15,660 bases of DNA from an uncultured Bacilli bacterium (lineage in GTDB: Bacteria; Bacillota_I; Bacilli_A; RF39; UBA660), in NCBI GenBank assembly GCA_949879835.1, contig CATLBU010000012.1, positions 1 through 15,660 of the forward strand, given 5' to 3'. Position 1 is the first letter of the stretch. Every line of letters begins with the position of its first letter. Shown here piece by piece: positions 1 through 6,893 of the stretch. The notes under the pieces are model-generated. The model had not been told where the DNA came from. It saw only the letters and a list, made by a program, of their open reading frames with translations, and searched no databases. The translations under genes and the position numbers were made by a program.

Positions 1-1925
1 ATATGATTAAAGAAGCAGGAAGTGGGCATCCTGGAATTGTCCTTGGAGCAGCACCTATTATATATACACTTTATGCAAAGCATATGAATATTAATGTAAA
101 TGACGAAAAGTGGTTGAATAGAGATCGTTTTGTTATGTCAGCAGGTCATGGGTCTGCCCTGTTATATGCAACGTTATTTATGGCAGGATATTCTTTAACA
201 ATAGAGGACTTAAAACAATTTCGAACAATTCATTCAAAAACGCCAGGTCATCCAGAAGTTGACATAACACCTGGAGTAGATATGTCTACAGGCCCTTTGG
301 GTCAAGGAATTGCATCTGCTGTAGGAATGGCCATTGCAGAAAAAAAATTGGAACATGAAACAAAATTAAAAAATGGAAAAAGCCTAATTCAACATAAAGT
401 TTATGTTTTATGTGGCGATGGCGATTTGATGGAAGGAATTAGTTCAGAAGCAACTTCTTTGGCAGGAACTTTGCAATTAAATAATTTAATAGTATTATAT
501 GATTCTAACAATGTTTGTTTAGATGGAAATACTAATATAACATTTCAAGAAAATGTATGTGAGCGATTTAAAGCAATGGGATGGAATACAATTCATGTAA
601 AAAATGGAAACAATGTGAATGAAATTGATCGTGCAATTCAATCTGCTAAAAGATCTGCGAAACCAACTCTAATCGAAGTAAAGACAATTATAGGAGATGG
701 TTCTTTACTAGCTGGGACGAATACTGTGCATGGAAAGGGATTAACAGATGACGATATAAAACAACTAAAGTTTAATCTACAAATTCCTCAGCCAGCCTTT
801 TACGTAAATGAACAGGCAAAACAAAATATGCAAAGACAAATATATACTAGAGGAAATACAAAATATAGTGAATGGGCTACCAATTACCAAATGTTTATGA
901 ATGAATTTCCAAATAAAGAGAACTATCAATTTATTTTCAAAGATGATAAACAATATGATTTATTAAACTATAATTTTAATTTAAATGTAAATGATCGTGA
1001 AGCAATGCGCATTTCTAATAAAAAAATAATGAATGAGATTGCAAAATATGTTCCAAATTTATTAGGAGGAAGTGCTGATTTAGCAAGTGCTACAAATGTA
1101 TACCTAGAACAACTGGGTGATTTTTCTAAAGAAAATTTAAATGGAAAAAATATTTGGTTTGGAGTAAGAGAACATGCAATGGGGGCTATTTTAAATGGAA
1201 TATCTTTTTATCATTATAAGGTATTTGGCTCTACCTTTTTAAGCTTTTCTGATTACCTAAAACCTGCAATGAGAATGGCAGCTATTATGAAGCGTCCGAT
1301 TTCTTATATATTTACACATGATTCCATTGCAATCGGTCAAGATGGTCCAACTCATCAACCAATTGAACAATTAGCCTCTCTTAGAGCAATTCCAAATTTT
1401 AATGTTTTTCGCCCATGTGATGCTAAAGAAATTATTGGGTGTTGGCATATTATGTTACAATCAAAAGAAACTCCTAGCGCTTTGATTATTTCGAGAAATG
1501 AAACACCTATTTTAGAATCAAGCGATGCTAAAGAAGTATTAAATGGTGCTTATATTATAGAAAAAGAACAAGGAAAATTAGATGGAATTGTTATCGCAAC
1601 AGGAACAGAAGTTCATAATGCTATTCACATTGCTAGAGACTTGTATCACGAGAAAAAAATAAACCTTCGTATAGTTAGTATGCCATCTAGAGAAATCTTT
1701 TTGAAAACAAGTCCAGAATATCAAGAGCAAATTTTACCAAAAGGATATAAAAAATTTGTGATAGAGGCAGGGTCTTCTCTTGGATGGGAAAAATTTGTTT
1801 ATAATGAAAAATATTTGTTTACCATTGATATGTTTGGAGCAAGTGGAACCAAAGATGATGTATATCAGTATTGTCATTTTGATTATGAAACAATAAAAAC
1901 AAAAATATTGGATTTGTTACGATAA
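1..1925 (+). CDS. tkt: Transketolase, 5'-truncated by window edge
   Basis: Cytosolic thiamine-diphosphate enzyme of the pentose phosphate pathway that moves two-carbon ketol units between sugar phosphates. The frame is open to the left edge. The first visible ATG (base 3) lies just before the GSGHPG motif, which in the family sits some 20-30 residues from the N-terminus, so the true start is outside the window. Numbering from that ATG: cofactor-site His9; the ThDP/metal motif GDGDLMEG (138-145) followed by YDSNN; VHG near residue 240; catalytic Glu390 in REHAMG; HDSIAIGQDGPTHQP from His439; and the C-terminal domain with EAGSSLGW and DMFGASG. Pyrophosphate, pyrimidine and C-terminal domains are all present, and with the missing start the length would match the usual ~660 residues. 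It ends in TAA followed at once by a terminator, so it is the last gene of its transcript. Family assignment is very secure. Confidence 0.97.
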   Translation, partial: MIKEAGSGHPGIVLGAAPIIYTLYAKHMNINVNDEKWLNRDRFVMSAGHGSALLYATLFMAGYSLTIEDLKQFRTIHSKTPGHPEVDITPGVDMSTGPLGQGIASAVGMAIAEKKLEHETKLKNGKSLIQHKVYVLCGDGDLMEGISSEATSLAGTLQLNNLIVLYDSNNVCLDGNTNITFQENVCERFKAMGWNTIHVKNGNNVNEIDRAIQSAKRSAKPTLIEVKTIIGDGSLLAGTNTVHGKGLTDDDIKQLKFNLQIPQPAFYVNEQAKQNMQRQIYTRGNTKYSEWATNYQMFMNEFPNKENYQFIFKDDKQYDLLNYNFNLNVNDREAMRISNKKIMNEIAKYVPNLLGGSADLASATNVYLEQLGDFSKENLNGKNIWFGVREHAMGAILNGISFYHYKVFGSTFLSFSDYLKPAMRMAAIMKRPISYIFTHDSIAIGQDGPTHQPIEQLASLRAIPNFNVFRPCDAKEIIGCWHIMLQSKETPSALIISRNETPILESSDAKEVLNGAYIIEKEQGKLDGIVIATGTEVHNAIHIARDLYHEKKINLRIVSMPSREIFLKTSPEYQEQILPKGYKKFVIEAGSSLGWEKFVYNEKYLFTIDMFGASGTKDDVYQYCHFDYETIKTKILDLLR

Positions 1926-1927
1926 TT

Positions 1928-1963
1928 GAAAAAATACTTATCATAAATGGTAGGTATTTTTTC
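1928..1963 (+). terminator. Rho-independent terminator after transketolase
   Basis: A 15-base arm (1928-1942, GAAAAAATACTTATC) pairs with 1949-1963 (GGTAGGTATTTTTTC) around a 6-base loop. The only imperfections are two G-U wobbles, and the descending arm supplies six consecutive T. It starts three bases after the transketolase stop and separates that gene from spoIIGA. Confidence 0.85.
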
Positions 1964-2007
1964 TTGGAAATAAAATTTGATAAATAAAATTGTTCTTCCT
2001 TCATTTT

Positions 2008-2041
2008 AACGACAAATTAATTTGAAACATTCTTTTATACT
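2008..2041 (+). promoter_or_regulatory. Possible Spo0A-box / promoter region of spoIIGA
   Basis: Transcription of spoIIGA must begin between the terminator ending at 1963 and the start codon at 2057. The minus strand over 2010-2016 reads TTTGTCG, which resembles the Spo0A box core (TGTCGAA) but differs at the last two bases. A TATACT at 2036-2041 resembles a sigma-A -10 box, but no good -35 lies 17 bases upstream, and a start about 7 bases beyond it would fall inside the ribosome binding site (AAAGGTG, 2045-2051). In Bacillus subtilis this operon uses a Spo0A-activated sigma-A promoter with abnormal spacing, so a weak match is expected. This is a candidate only. Confidence 0.25.
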
Positions 2042-2056
2042 AGTAAAGGTGATTCT

Positions 2057-2839
2057 ATGAAAATATATTTAGATGTATTATTTTTACTTAATTTTGGCTT
2101 TGACTTTTTATTACTATTGGTTGTTAGTATTATTCTAAGAAGAAATATTCGTATGATTCGAATCATTCTTGGTGGATTATTTGGTGGAATTAGTATCTTC
2201 ACGTTATTTATTAAAATGAACTCATTAGAACTTTTTATATTGAAAATTATGATTAGTATTATTATGATTATCATCACATTCTCTTATAAGAATATTCGAT
2301 ATTTTTTAAAGAATTTTGCTTTTTTATATTCTACTAGTATGATATTTGGAGGATTCCTATATTTCTTAAATGTAGAATTTTCTTATAAGCAAGAAGGACT
2401 TGTATTTTACCATAATGGTCTCAGTATCAATTTTATCTTTTTAATCATATTATCACCAATTATTCTATATATTTATATTAGACAGGCTATGCATTTAAAA
2501 AATAATTTCTCAAATTATTACAAAGTAAACCTTTATTTTCATGACAAGATATTTCATTTAAATGGATTCTTAGATACTGGAAATCAATTGAAAGATCCTA
2601 CCACTGGAAAACCCATTATCATTGTTAATGAAAAAATAATAAAAGAAAAACCAGAAAATTATTTTTTAGTTCCTATCAAAACAATAGGAGAAGAAAGCAT
2701 GATAAAATGTATCAAAATTGATGAAATAGAAATTATTGGAATTGGAAGTAAAACAGATGTGATTTTAGGCTTAACAAAAATGAAAATTCAAATGGAAGGA
2801 ATTGATTGTATTTTACAACAATCGTTATTGGAGGGATAA
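2057..2839 (+). CDS. spoIIGA: Sporulation sigma-E factor-processing protease SpoIIGA
   Basis: Membrane-embedded aspartic protease that removes the pro-sequence of sigma-E in the mother cell after a forespore signal. The N-terminal ~145 residues are very hydrophobic, with about five membrane segments (around residues 7-28, 35-52, 57-77, 84-105 and 124-143). The soluble C-terminal part carries the single catalytic motif FLDTGNQL with Asp173-Thr174-Gly175, followed by DPTTGKPIIIV, typical of this protease, which works as a dimer. At 260 residues it is clearly shorter than the ~309 of B. subtilis. The start at 2057 is preceded by AAAGGTG at a good distance. Its last codons contain the ribosome binding site of sigE, whose ATG follows the stop by one base, so the two are co-transcribed and probably translationally coupled. 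The DTG motif combined with the adjacent sigE makes the call strong. Confidence 0.92.
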   Translation: MKIYLDVLFLLNFGFDFLLLLVVSIILRRNIRMIRIILGGLFGGISIFTLFIKMNSLELFILKIMISIIMIIITFSYKNIRYFLKNFAFLYSTSMIFGGFLYFLNVEFSYKQEGLVFYHNGLSINFIFLIILSPIILYIYIRQAMHLKNNFSNYYKVNLYFHDKIFHLNGFLDTGNQLKDPTTGKPIIIVNEKIIKEKPENYFLVPIKTIGEESMIKCIKIDEIEIIGIGSKTDVILGLTKMKIQMEGIDCILQQSLLEG

Positions 2840-2840
2840 T

Positions 2841-3533
2841 ATGATTAGAAAAATGATAATGAAATTACTTCGTATCTTTCAATCAGAGAACAATATCTTT
2901 TTTATAGGAAGTGCGGATAAATTACCAGAGCCACTTACAAAAGAGGAGGAAGTAGAATATGTAACAAGAGCTATGAATGATGATGAAATGGCCCGCGCAA
3001 AATTAATTGAGCACAACCTAAGATTAGTTGTTTTTTTAGCTAAAAAATATGAAAACACAGGAGTAGATTTAGAAGATTTAGTAAGTATAGGAACAATTGG
3101 TTTAATTAAAGGAGTAAATACCTATAAGTTAGATAAAAATATTAAACTTGCAACTTATGCTAGTCGTTGTATTGATAACGAAATACTAATGTTTTTAAGA
3201 AAAAATAAAAGAAGAAAAGGAGAAATTAGTTTTGAGGATAGCCTAAGCTATGATGCAGAGGGAAATGAACTACATTTGGAAGATATTTTAGGAACAGAAA
3301 ACGATATTGTTACAAAGGGAATAGAAGATTCTGACGATAAAAAATTATTGCGACAAGAAATTAATAAACTAAATGATCGAGATAAACAAATTATGACACT
3401 TCGATATGGATTATTCAACCACAAAGAAATGACACAGAAAGATGTCGCAAAAGTTTTAGGAATTAGTCAATCTTACATTTCACGAATTGAAAAGAAAGTA
3501 ATTCGAAAACTTCAAAATATTGTCAAATTATAA
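2841..3533 (+). CDS. sigE: RNA polymerase sporulation sigma-E factor precursor
   Basis: First mother-cell sigma factor of sporulation, made as an inactive membrane-associated precursor. I choose the ATG at 2841 (230 residues) because GGAGG at 2830-2834 precedes it by 6 bases; an upstream in-frame ATG at 2802 lies inside spoIIGA and has no such site. Residues 1-20 are basic and hydrophobic (MIRKMIMKLLRIFQSENN) and correspond to the pro-sequence. By analogy with B. subtilis pro-sigma-E, cleavage should fall near Phe20-Phe21, before IGSADKLPEPL. Region 2 is seen as NLRLVVFLAKKYENTG, DLVSIGTIGLIKGVNTY and KLATYASRCIDNEIL; region 4 as LNDRDKQIMTLRYGL and the helix-turn-helix TQKDVAKVLGISQSYISRIE. 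The pro-sequence is several residues shorter than the ~27 of B. subtilis. The sigG gene that usually follows is absent, and the operon closes with a terminator. Confidence 0.95.
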   Translation: MIRKMIMKLLRIFQSENNIFFIGSADKLPEPLTKEEEVEYVTRAMNDDEMARAKLIEHNLRLVVFLAKKYENTGVDLEDLVSIGTIGLIKGVNTYKLDKNIKLATYASRCIDNEILMFLRKNKRRKGEISFEDSLSYDAEGNELHLEDILGTENDIVTKGIEDSDDKKLLRQEINKLNDRDKQIMTLRYGLFNHKEMTQKDVAKVLGISQSYISRIEKKVIRKLQNIVKL

Positions 3534-3564
3534 AAGCAAAAAATTTTTTGCTTTTAATTTGACA
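3521..3564 (+). terminator. Terminator after sigE (long hairpin, likely bidirectional)
   Basis: A perfect 24-base palindrome (3532-3555: AAAAGC, six A, six T, GCTTTT) begins within the sigE stop codon. Outside it, TGTCAAATT (3521-3529) pairs perfectly with AATTTGACA (3556-3564), interrupted only by a two-base bulge (TA, 3530-3531). The symmetrical A/T tracts mean it could terminate in both directions. Its descending arm holds the TTGACA -35 box of the next promoter. Confidence 0.75.
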
Positions 3565-3587
3565 AAAATAGAAGATTCTGTTAGAAT
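3559..3587 (+). promoter_or_regulatory. Sigma-A promoter of the lipoprotein gene
   Basis: TTGACA at 3559-3564 and TAGAAT at 3582-3587 are separated by exactly 17 bases. The start site should be near 3594, giving a short leader with a strong ribosome binding site (AAGGGGG, 3601-3607) 9 bases before the ATG at 3617. The -35 box overlaps the terminator hairpin of sigE. Confidence 0.8.
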
Positions 3588-3616
3588 AAACCGATATCAA
3601 AAGGGGGAAAAAGAAA

Positions 3617-5104
3617 ATGAGTAAAGCAAGAAAGAAAATAATCTTATTTGGACTTGTGATATCAATGTGTTTAGGAACTTTTTATTCATGCAACCATAAA
3701 AGTGAAACAGAAATAGAGTCCACATATGATCATGATAACGATGATTTTGAACCAACAAAAAAACCTGTTATAACACCAAGCCCAACACCAGAATCAACAG
3801 AAGTACCAGAGGAAACTCCAAATGCAGTATCAGACGAATCAGAAACAAAGGAAGAAAAATCGGTTGTTTATGTCAGTGATAATGAAGAAGTTAGAGAATA
3901 TTTAGATTATGATAGTGTTAGTTTTGATGAAGTTAAAAATGCACTATATCAAAATGAAAATATTAATGATTTTTATGAAGAAAAGATAGTTACATTTATT
4001 AATACTTTAGAAGAAAAAGTACCAAATATTGATCTAACATGTTTTTATGAAAATTTAAAAAAATTAAATATGGTAGAGATATCTAAAGAAGAAATGATAA
4101 AAAGACGTGGAAAAGGGGTTGCTGCTTATACTGATCCAACTGCTACAGAAACCACTATATTTATATTGAATACTTCAATAGATTTAGATACTATTTCTCA
4201 TGAATTATTACACTTATTCAACTATTTAATTTTAGAAACTGATCAATATGTTGTGATGAGGATGTATGAAGATCAGAATGGAAAAGGCAATAGCTGGAGT
4301 GAAGGATTAACAGAGTGGTTCAATTTATTTTTATTTCCATCAAACGAATGTAGCTATGCACAACAAGTAGAAGATGTAAAAATTGCACAATCAATTTTAA
4401 AAAAATCAAATGTTAAAATGGCCGAGGAATTCGCAAAATACGATTATAATTGGTTATATGATGAATTAGCAAAATACCTAGATATTGAAGAATTAGATCA
4501 ATTATATAACTATTTAGATAAAGAAAAAAAATATACAAGCGGAAAAAAGGATGCAGAACAAATAACAACATCTGAAATTCAAAATAAATACGATACTTTA
4601 CTTAAAGCGATGATTACCTCGCGTGCAGGTGCTCTAGATAGTAGTGAGGTTTATAAAATTGCGAAGGTTTTTGCAAATAGTATCTCTGTGTATTTTAAAA
4701 CAACATATAAAGGGGATATACAATTAGATAGTAGTATTAGTGATTATTTAAATCAAAGAATTCTTACCACATTATTAAATTATGGAATTGATAAAAATAA
4801 TACAGTAACCATTTATAAAGAAGACGAAGACCCACTACTTTATTATGATATTAATCAATTATATTTCGCAGTCAATTCAACAAAAGATCAACTTACTTTT
4901 ATAGAAAAAAGTGTAGATGAAGAAGGGCGGATTTCTTATACAGATTTAAAAAAAATTGAAAGAACCGATTTTAGTGGTTATAATATGTGTCTATTATCAG
5001 ATTTAATAGAAGATCTTGATACATTAGAATCTATTACAATGAATGATGTTTTAGAAGCCTATGAAAATCAGTATACACCAGAAAAACAAAAGGTCTATGA
5101 ATAG
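3617..5104 (+). CDS. Lipoprotein with zincin-type (HExxH) metallopeptidase signature
   Basis: A 495-residue predicted exported lipoprotein of no named family that I recognise. It starts with a basic stretch (SKARKKI), a hydrophobic core and a lipobox-like FYSC, with lipidation expected at Cys25; the Phe at -3 makes this lipobox weak. Residues ~45-75 form a Pro/Thr/Glu-rich, disordered linker (KPVITPSPTPESTEVPEET) that would hold the domain away from the membrane. The core has ISHELLHLF with HELLH at 195-199, followed by WSEGLTEWF (227-235), where Glu229 or Glu233 could be the third zinc ligand, as in gluzincins. The gap of about 30 residues is longer than in M1 aminopeptidases. The remaining C-terminal half is acidic, mostly helical and shows no known motif. 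It has its own sigma-A promoter and terminator, so its place beside sigE does not itself show a sporulation role. The metalloprotease function is inferred from the motif pair; substrate unknown. Confidence 0.8.
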   Translation: MSKARKKIILFGLVISMCLGTFYSCNHKSETEIESTYDHDNDDFEPTKKPVITPSPTPESTEVPEETPNAVSDESETKEEKSVVYVSDNEEVREYLDYDSVSFDEVKNALYQNENINDFYEEKIVTFINTLEEKVPNIDLTCFYENLKKLNMVEISKEEMIKRRGKGVAAYTDPTATETTIFILNTSIDLDTISHELLHLFNYLILETDQYVVMRMYEDQNGKGNSWSEGLTEWFNLFLFPSNECSYAQQVEDVKIAQSILKKSNVKMAEEFAKYDYNWLYDELAKYLDIEELDQLYNYLDKEKKYTSGKKDAEQITTSEIQNKYDTLLKAMITSRAGALDSSEVYKIAKVFANSISVYFKTTYKGDIQLDSSISDYLNQRILTTLLNYGIDKNNTVTIYKEDEDPLLYYDINQLYFAVNSTKDQLTFIEKSVDEEGRISYTDLKKIERTDFSGYNMCLLSDLIEDLDTLESITMNDVLEAYENQYTPEKQKVYE

Positions 5105-5118
5105 ACTTTTTTTGTTTT
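5082..5118 (+). terminator. Terminator after the lipoprotein gene
   Basis: GGTCTAT (5092-5098) pairs with ATAGACT (5101-5107) around a very short loop. The stem extends outward by AAAACAAAA against the T-rich descending side, with a small T bulge. A run of seven T follows. The hairpin overlaps the stop codon at 5102-5104. Confidence 0.7.
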
Positions 5119-5126
5119 CTAAAAAA

Positions 5127-5153
5127 TTAGCACTCATATATTGACAATGCTAA
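5127..5153 (+). promoter_or_regulatory. CIRCE operator 1 (HrcA binding site), upstream copy
   Basis: The left arm TTAGCACTC (5127-5135) is a perfect match to the CIRCE consensus. After exactly 9 bases comes CAATGCTAA (5145-5153), matching 7 of 9 positions of GAGTGCTAA. The -35 box TTGACA (5141-5146) lies across its spacer and right arm, so HrcA bound here would block RNA polymerase. Confidence 0.8.
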
Positions 5154-5169
5154 CATATACTAGTATAAT
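5141..5169 (+). promoter_or_regulatory. Sigma-A promoter of the hrcA heat-shock operon
   Basis: TTGACA (5141-5146) and TATAAT (5164-5169) are both consensus, with a 17-base spacer. The start site is expected near 5176, at the left arm of CIRCE 2. No other good promoter is visible before dnaJ, so the whole operon probably depends on this one. Confidence 0.92.
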
Positions 5170-5174
5170 GAAGA

Positions 5175-5201
5175 GGAGCACTAGGAAGAGTAGAGTGCTA
5201 A
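5175..5201 (+). promoter_or_regulatory. CIRCE operator 2 (HrcA binding site), downstream copy
   Basis: GGAGCACTA (5175-5183), 9 bases, then GAGTGCTAA (5193-5201). The right arm is a perfect CIRCE half site and the left arm matches 6 of 9 positions. It begins at the expected transcription start and ends directly before the hrcA ribosome binding site (AGAGGTGG, 5202-5209). Confidence 0.85.
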
Positions 5202-5213
5202 AGAGGTGGTGCA

Positions 5214-6221
5214 ATGATTAGTGAACGTCAAACAAAAATATTGAAATTAATTGTAGAAGAGTATATTAAAACAGCACGACCAATTGGATCCAAAGCAATT
5301 TGTGAAACCTTAAATTGTTCTAGTGCAACGATTCGAAATGAAATGAGTTTTTTAGAGGAATTAAATCTTTTAGAGAAAACCCATACATCTTCTGGTAGAA
5401 TTCCTAGTGAACAAGGATATCGATATTATGTAGATCATATTATGAAACCAAAAGAACTAACTGGAGAAGATATGTTAAAGCTACAAACAGTTTTTCATAA
5501 TAAGTCGTTAGTATTAACAGATGTTGTTTTAAAAAGTATGGAAATTATTTCTGATCTTACTAACTATACATCTATAGTACTTGGAAAATCATCCAAGGAA
5601 AATAGAATTAGTAAGGTAGAAGTTGTTCCTATTGATGAATTTAATATGGTTGCAATTATCATTACAGATAAAGGACATGTAGAACACAAAAATATACAAG
5701 TTGAAGAAAAAATATCGATAAGGGAGATTAAGCAAACCGTAGATTTAATTAATAAATTTATCATAGGAACACCAATTGATGAAGTAAGTAGTAAGCTAGA
5801 ATTTGAAGTAAAACCTAAAATTGCAGATACCATAAAACAACAAAAAGCGATTTATGATGCATTATATAATGTCTTTAATGATATTAGTAGTGAAGCAAAT
5901 GTCAAAATTAATAAACCAAGTAATATATTAAGTGAGCCAGAATTTAATGATGCTGATAAAATCAGAAATCTTTTAAGTAAATTTGAGGATAAAGAATTTA
6001 TTAGTCAAATTAAACAAAATGATGAAGAAAATGGAGAAGTCAATATATATATTGGTAGTGAAAGTGAATTTGATAATGATGTTTCTATTATAAAAACAAC
6101 TTATCATGTAAATGGAGAAGAAGTAACAATCGCTTTAATAGGACCAAAAAGAATGGAATATGATAAAGTTACCTCGTTATTAAATTATATCAAAGATAAT
6201 ATTGAGGATAGTTATGAATAA
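5214..6221 (+). CDS. hrcA: Heat-inducible transcription repressor HrcA
   Basis: Dimeric repressor of class I heat-shock genes; it binds CIRCE and, by family knowledge, is kept active by the GroEL chaperonin, which heat titrates away. The length of 335 residues is close to the ~343 of B. subtilis. The N-terminal winged helix has the family signatures ERQTKILKLIVEEYI (4-18), ARPIGSKAI (21-29), SSATIRNEMSFLEELNLLEK (36-55) and HTSSGRIPSEQGYRYYVD (57-74). The remainder is the GAF-like and dimerisation part, ending in a region with IYIGSESEF and IALIGPKRMEYDKV. The start at 5214 is fixed by AGAGGTGG 4-5 bases upstream. It is the first gene of the operon and lies immediately behind two CIRCE sites, so it is autoregulated. 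The stop codon overlaps the grpE ribosome binding site. groES/groEL are not in this window. Confidence 0.97.
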   Translation: MISERQTKILKLIVEEYIKTARPIGSKAICETLNCSSATIRNEMSFLEELNLLEKTHTSSGRIPSEQGYRYYVDHIMKPKELTGEDMLKLQTVFHNKSLVLTDVVLKSMEIISDLTNYTSIVLGKSSKENRISKVEVVPIDEFNMVAIIITDKGHVEHKNIQVEEKISIREIKQTVDLINKFIIGTPIDEVSSKLEFEVKPKIADTIKQQKAIYDALYNVFNDISSEANVKINKPSNILSEPEFNDADKIRNLLSKFEDKEFISQIKQNDEENGEVNIYIGSESEFDNDVSIIKTTYHVNGEEVTIALIGPKRMEYDKVTSLLNYIKDNIEDSYE

Positions 6222-6229
6222 AGGAGAAA

Positions 6230-6877
6230 ATGATGGAAGAAAAAGAAAGTAAAGAAACATGTAATTGTGAGAGCCAAACAAAAAAGGAATGCAATTGCGA
6301 AGAAAAGATGACACATGACTGTGATTGCAAAAAAAAGAAAGATTGTAATTGTACAGAGGATATTAGCGATGAGAGTCATGGAGAGTGTAAAGAAAAACAC
6401 AAGAAAAAAGAAAAAAAATCAAAAAAGGAAATCGAGGAACTAAAAGAACAAATTCAAGAATTAGAAACAAAAAATTTAGCAACTCAAGCAGAAATGATTA
6501 ATTATCGAAAAAGAAAAGATGAAGAAGTTGCAAAAATGTTAAAATATGCGAATGAAGATATGGTAACAGACTTATTATCAACCATTGATAACTTTGAAAG
6601 AGCAATCAAAATGGATGATGATAATTTAGAGGATGAGGTTTCTAAATTTCTAGAAGGTTTTAAAATGATTTATTGCAATTTTACATCTATTTTAGAAAAA
6701 TATGAAGTAAAGGCAATCGATGGATCCAATAAAAAATTTGATCCAACATACCATCAGGCTGTCATGACAGAACATGTCGAAGGTACAGAAGCTGGTATGG
6801 TAATTGAAGTATTACAAAAAGGGTATATGCTAAAGGATAAAGTCATACGCCCTGCAATGGTAAAAGTTAGTGAATAG
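6230..6877 (+). CDS. grpE: Nucleotide exchange factor GrpE with cysteine-rich N-terminal repeat tail
   Basis: Dimeric co-chaperone that releases ADP from DnaK. AAGGAG (6221-6226) overlaps the hrcA stop. Two in-frame ATGs follow (6230, 6233); the second has the better spacing, so one residue at the N-terminus is uncertain. The core is standard: a long coiled-coil helix from about residue 65 (KEIEELKEQIQELE, then MINYRKRKDEE), LLSTIDNFERAI, and the beta domain with KFDPTYHQAVM, GMVIEVLQKGY and LKDKVIRPAMVKV. The odd part is residues 10-57: four CxC motifs at Cys11/13, 21/23, 31/33 and 39/41, plus Cys53, in a Lys/Glu-rich background with three His (29, 50, 57). Usual GrpE tails are acidic, disordered and lack cysteine. 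Metal binding or thiol redox sensing is conceivable but unproven. The GrpE identity is secure; the tail's role is unknown. Confidence 0.96.
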   Translation: MMEEKESKETCNCESQTKKECNCEEKMTHDCDCKKKKDCNCTEDISDESHGECKEKHKKKEKKSKKEIEELKEQIQELETKNLATQAEMINYRKRKDEEVAKMLKYANEDMVTDLLSTIDNFERAIKMDDDNLEDEVSKFLEGFKMIYCNFTSILEKYEVKAIDGSNKKFDPTYHQAVMTEHVEGTEAGMVIEVLQKGYMLKDKVIRPAMVKVSE

Positions 6878-6893
6878 GAAAGGATGATTATAT

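Noticed and set aside
2035..2277. 80-codon minus-strand open frame opposite spoIIGA
   Set aside because: Ile/Asn/Lys-rich antisense shadow of the hydrophobic N-terminus of SpoIIGA.
2802..2840. Upstream ATG at 2802 for sigE
   Set aside because: It lies within the spoIIGA coding sequence without a ribosome binding site, while GGAGG is well placed for the ATG at 2841.
6260..6388. A separate small metallothionein-like gene at the start of grpE
   Set aside because: The cysteine-rich segment is in frame with the GrpE core without a stop, and no second start with a ribosome binding site precedes the core.
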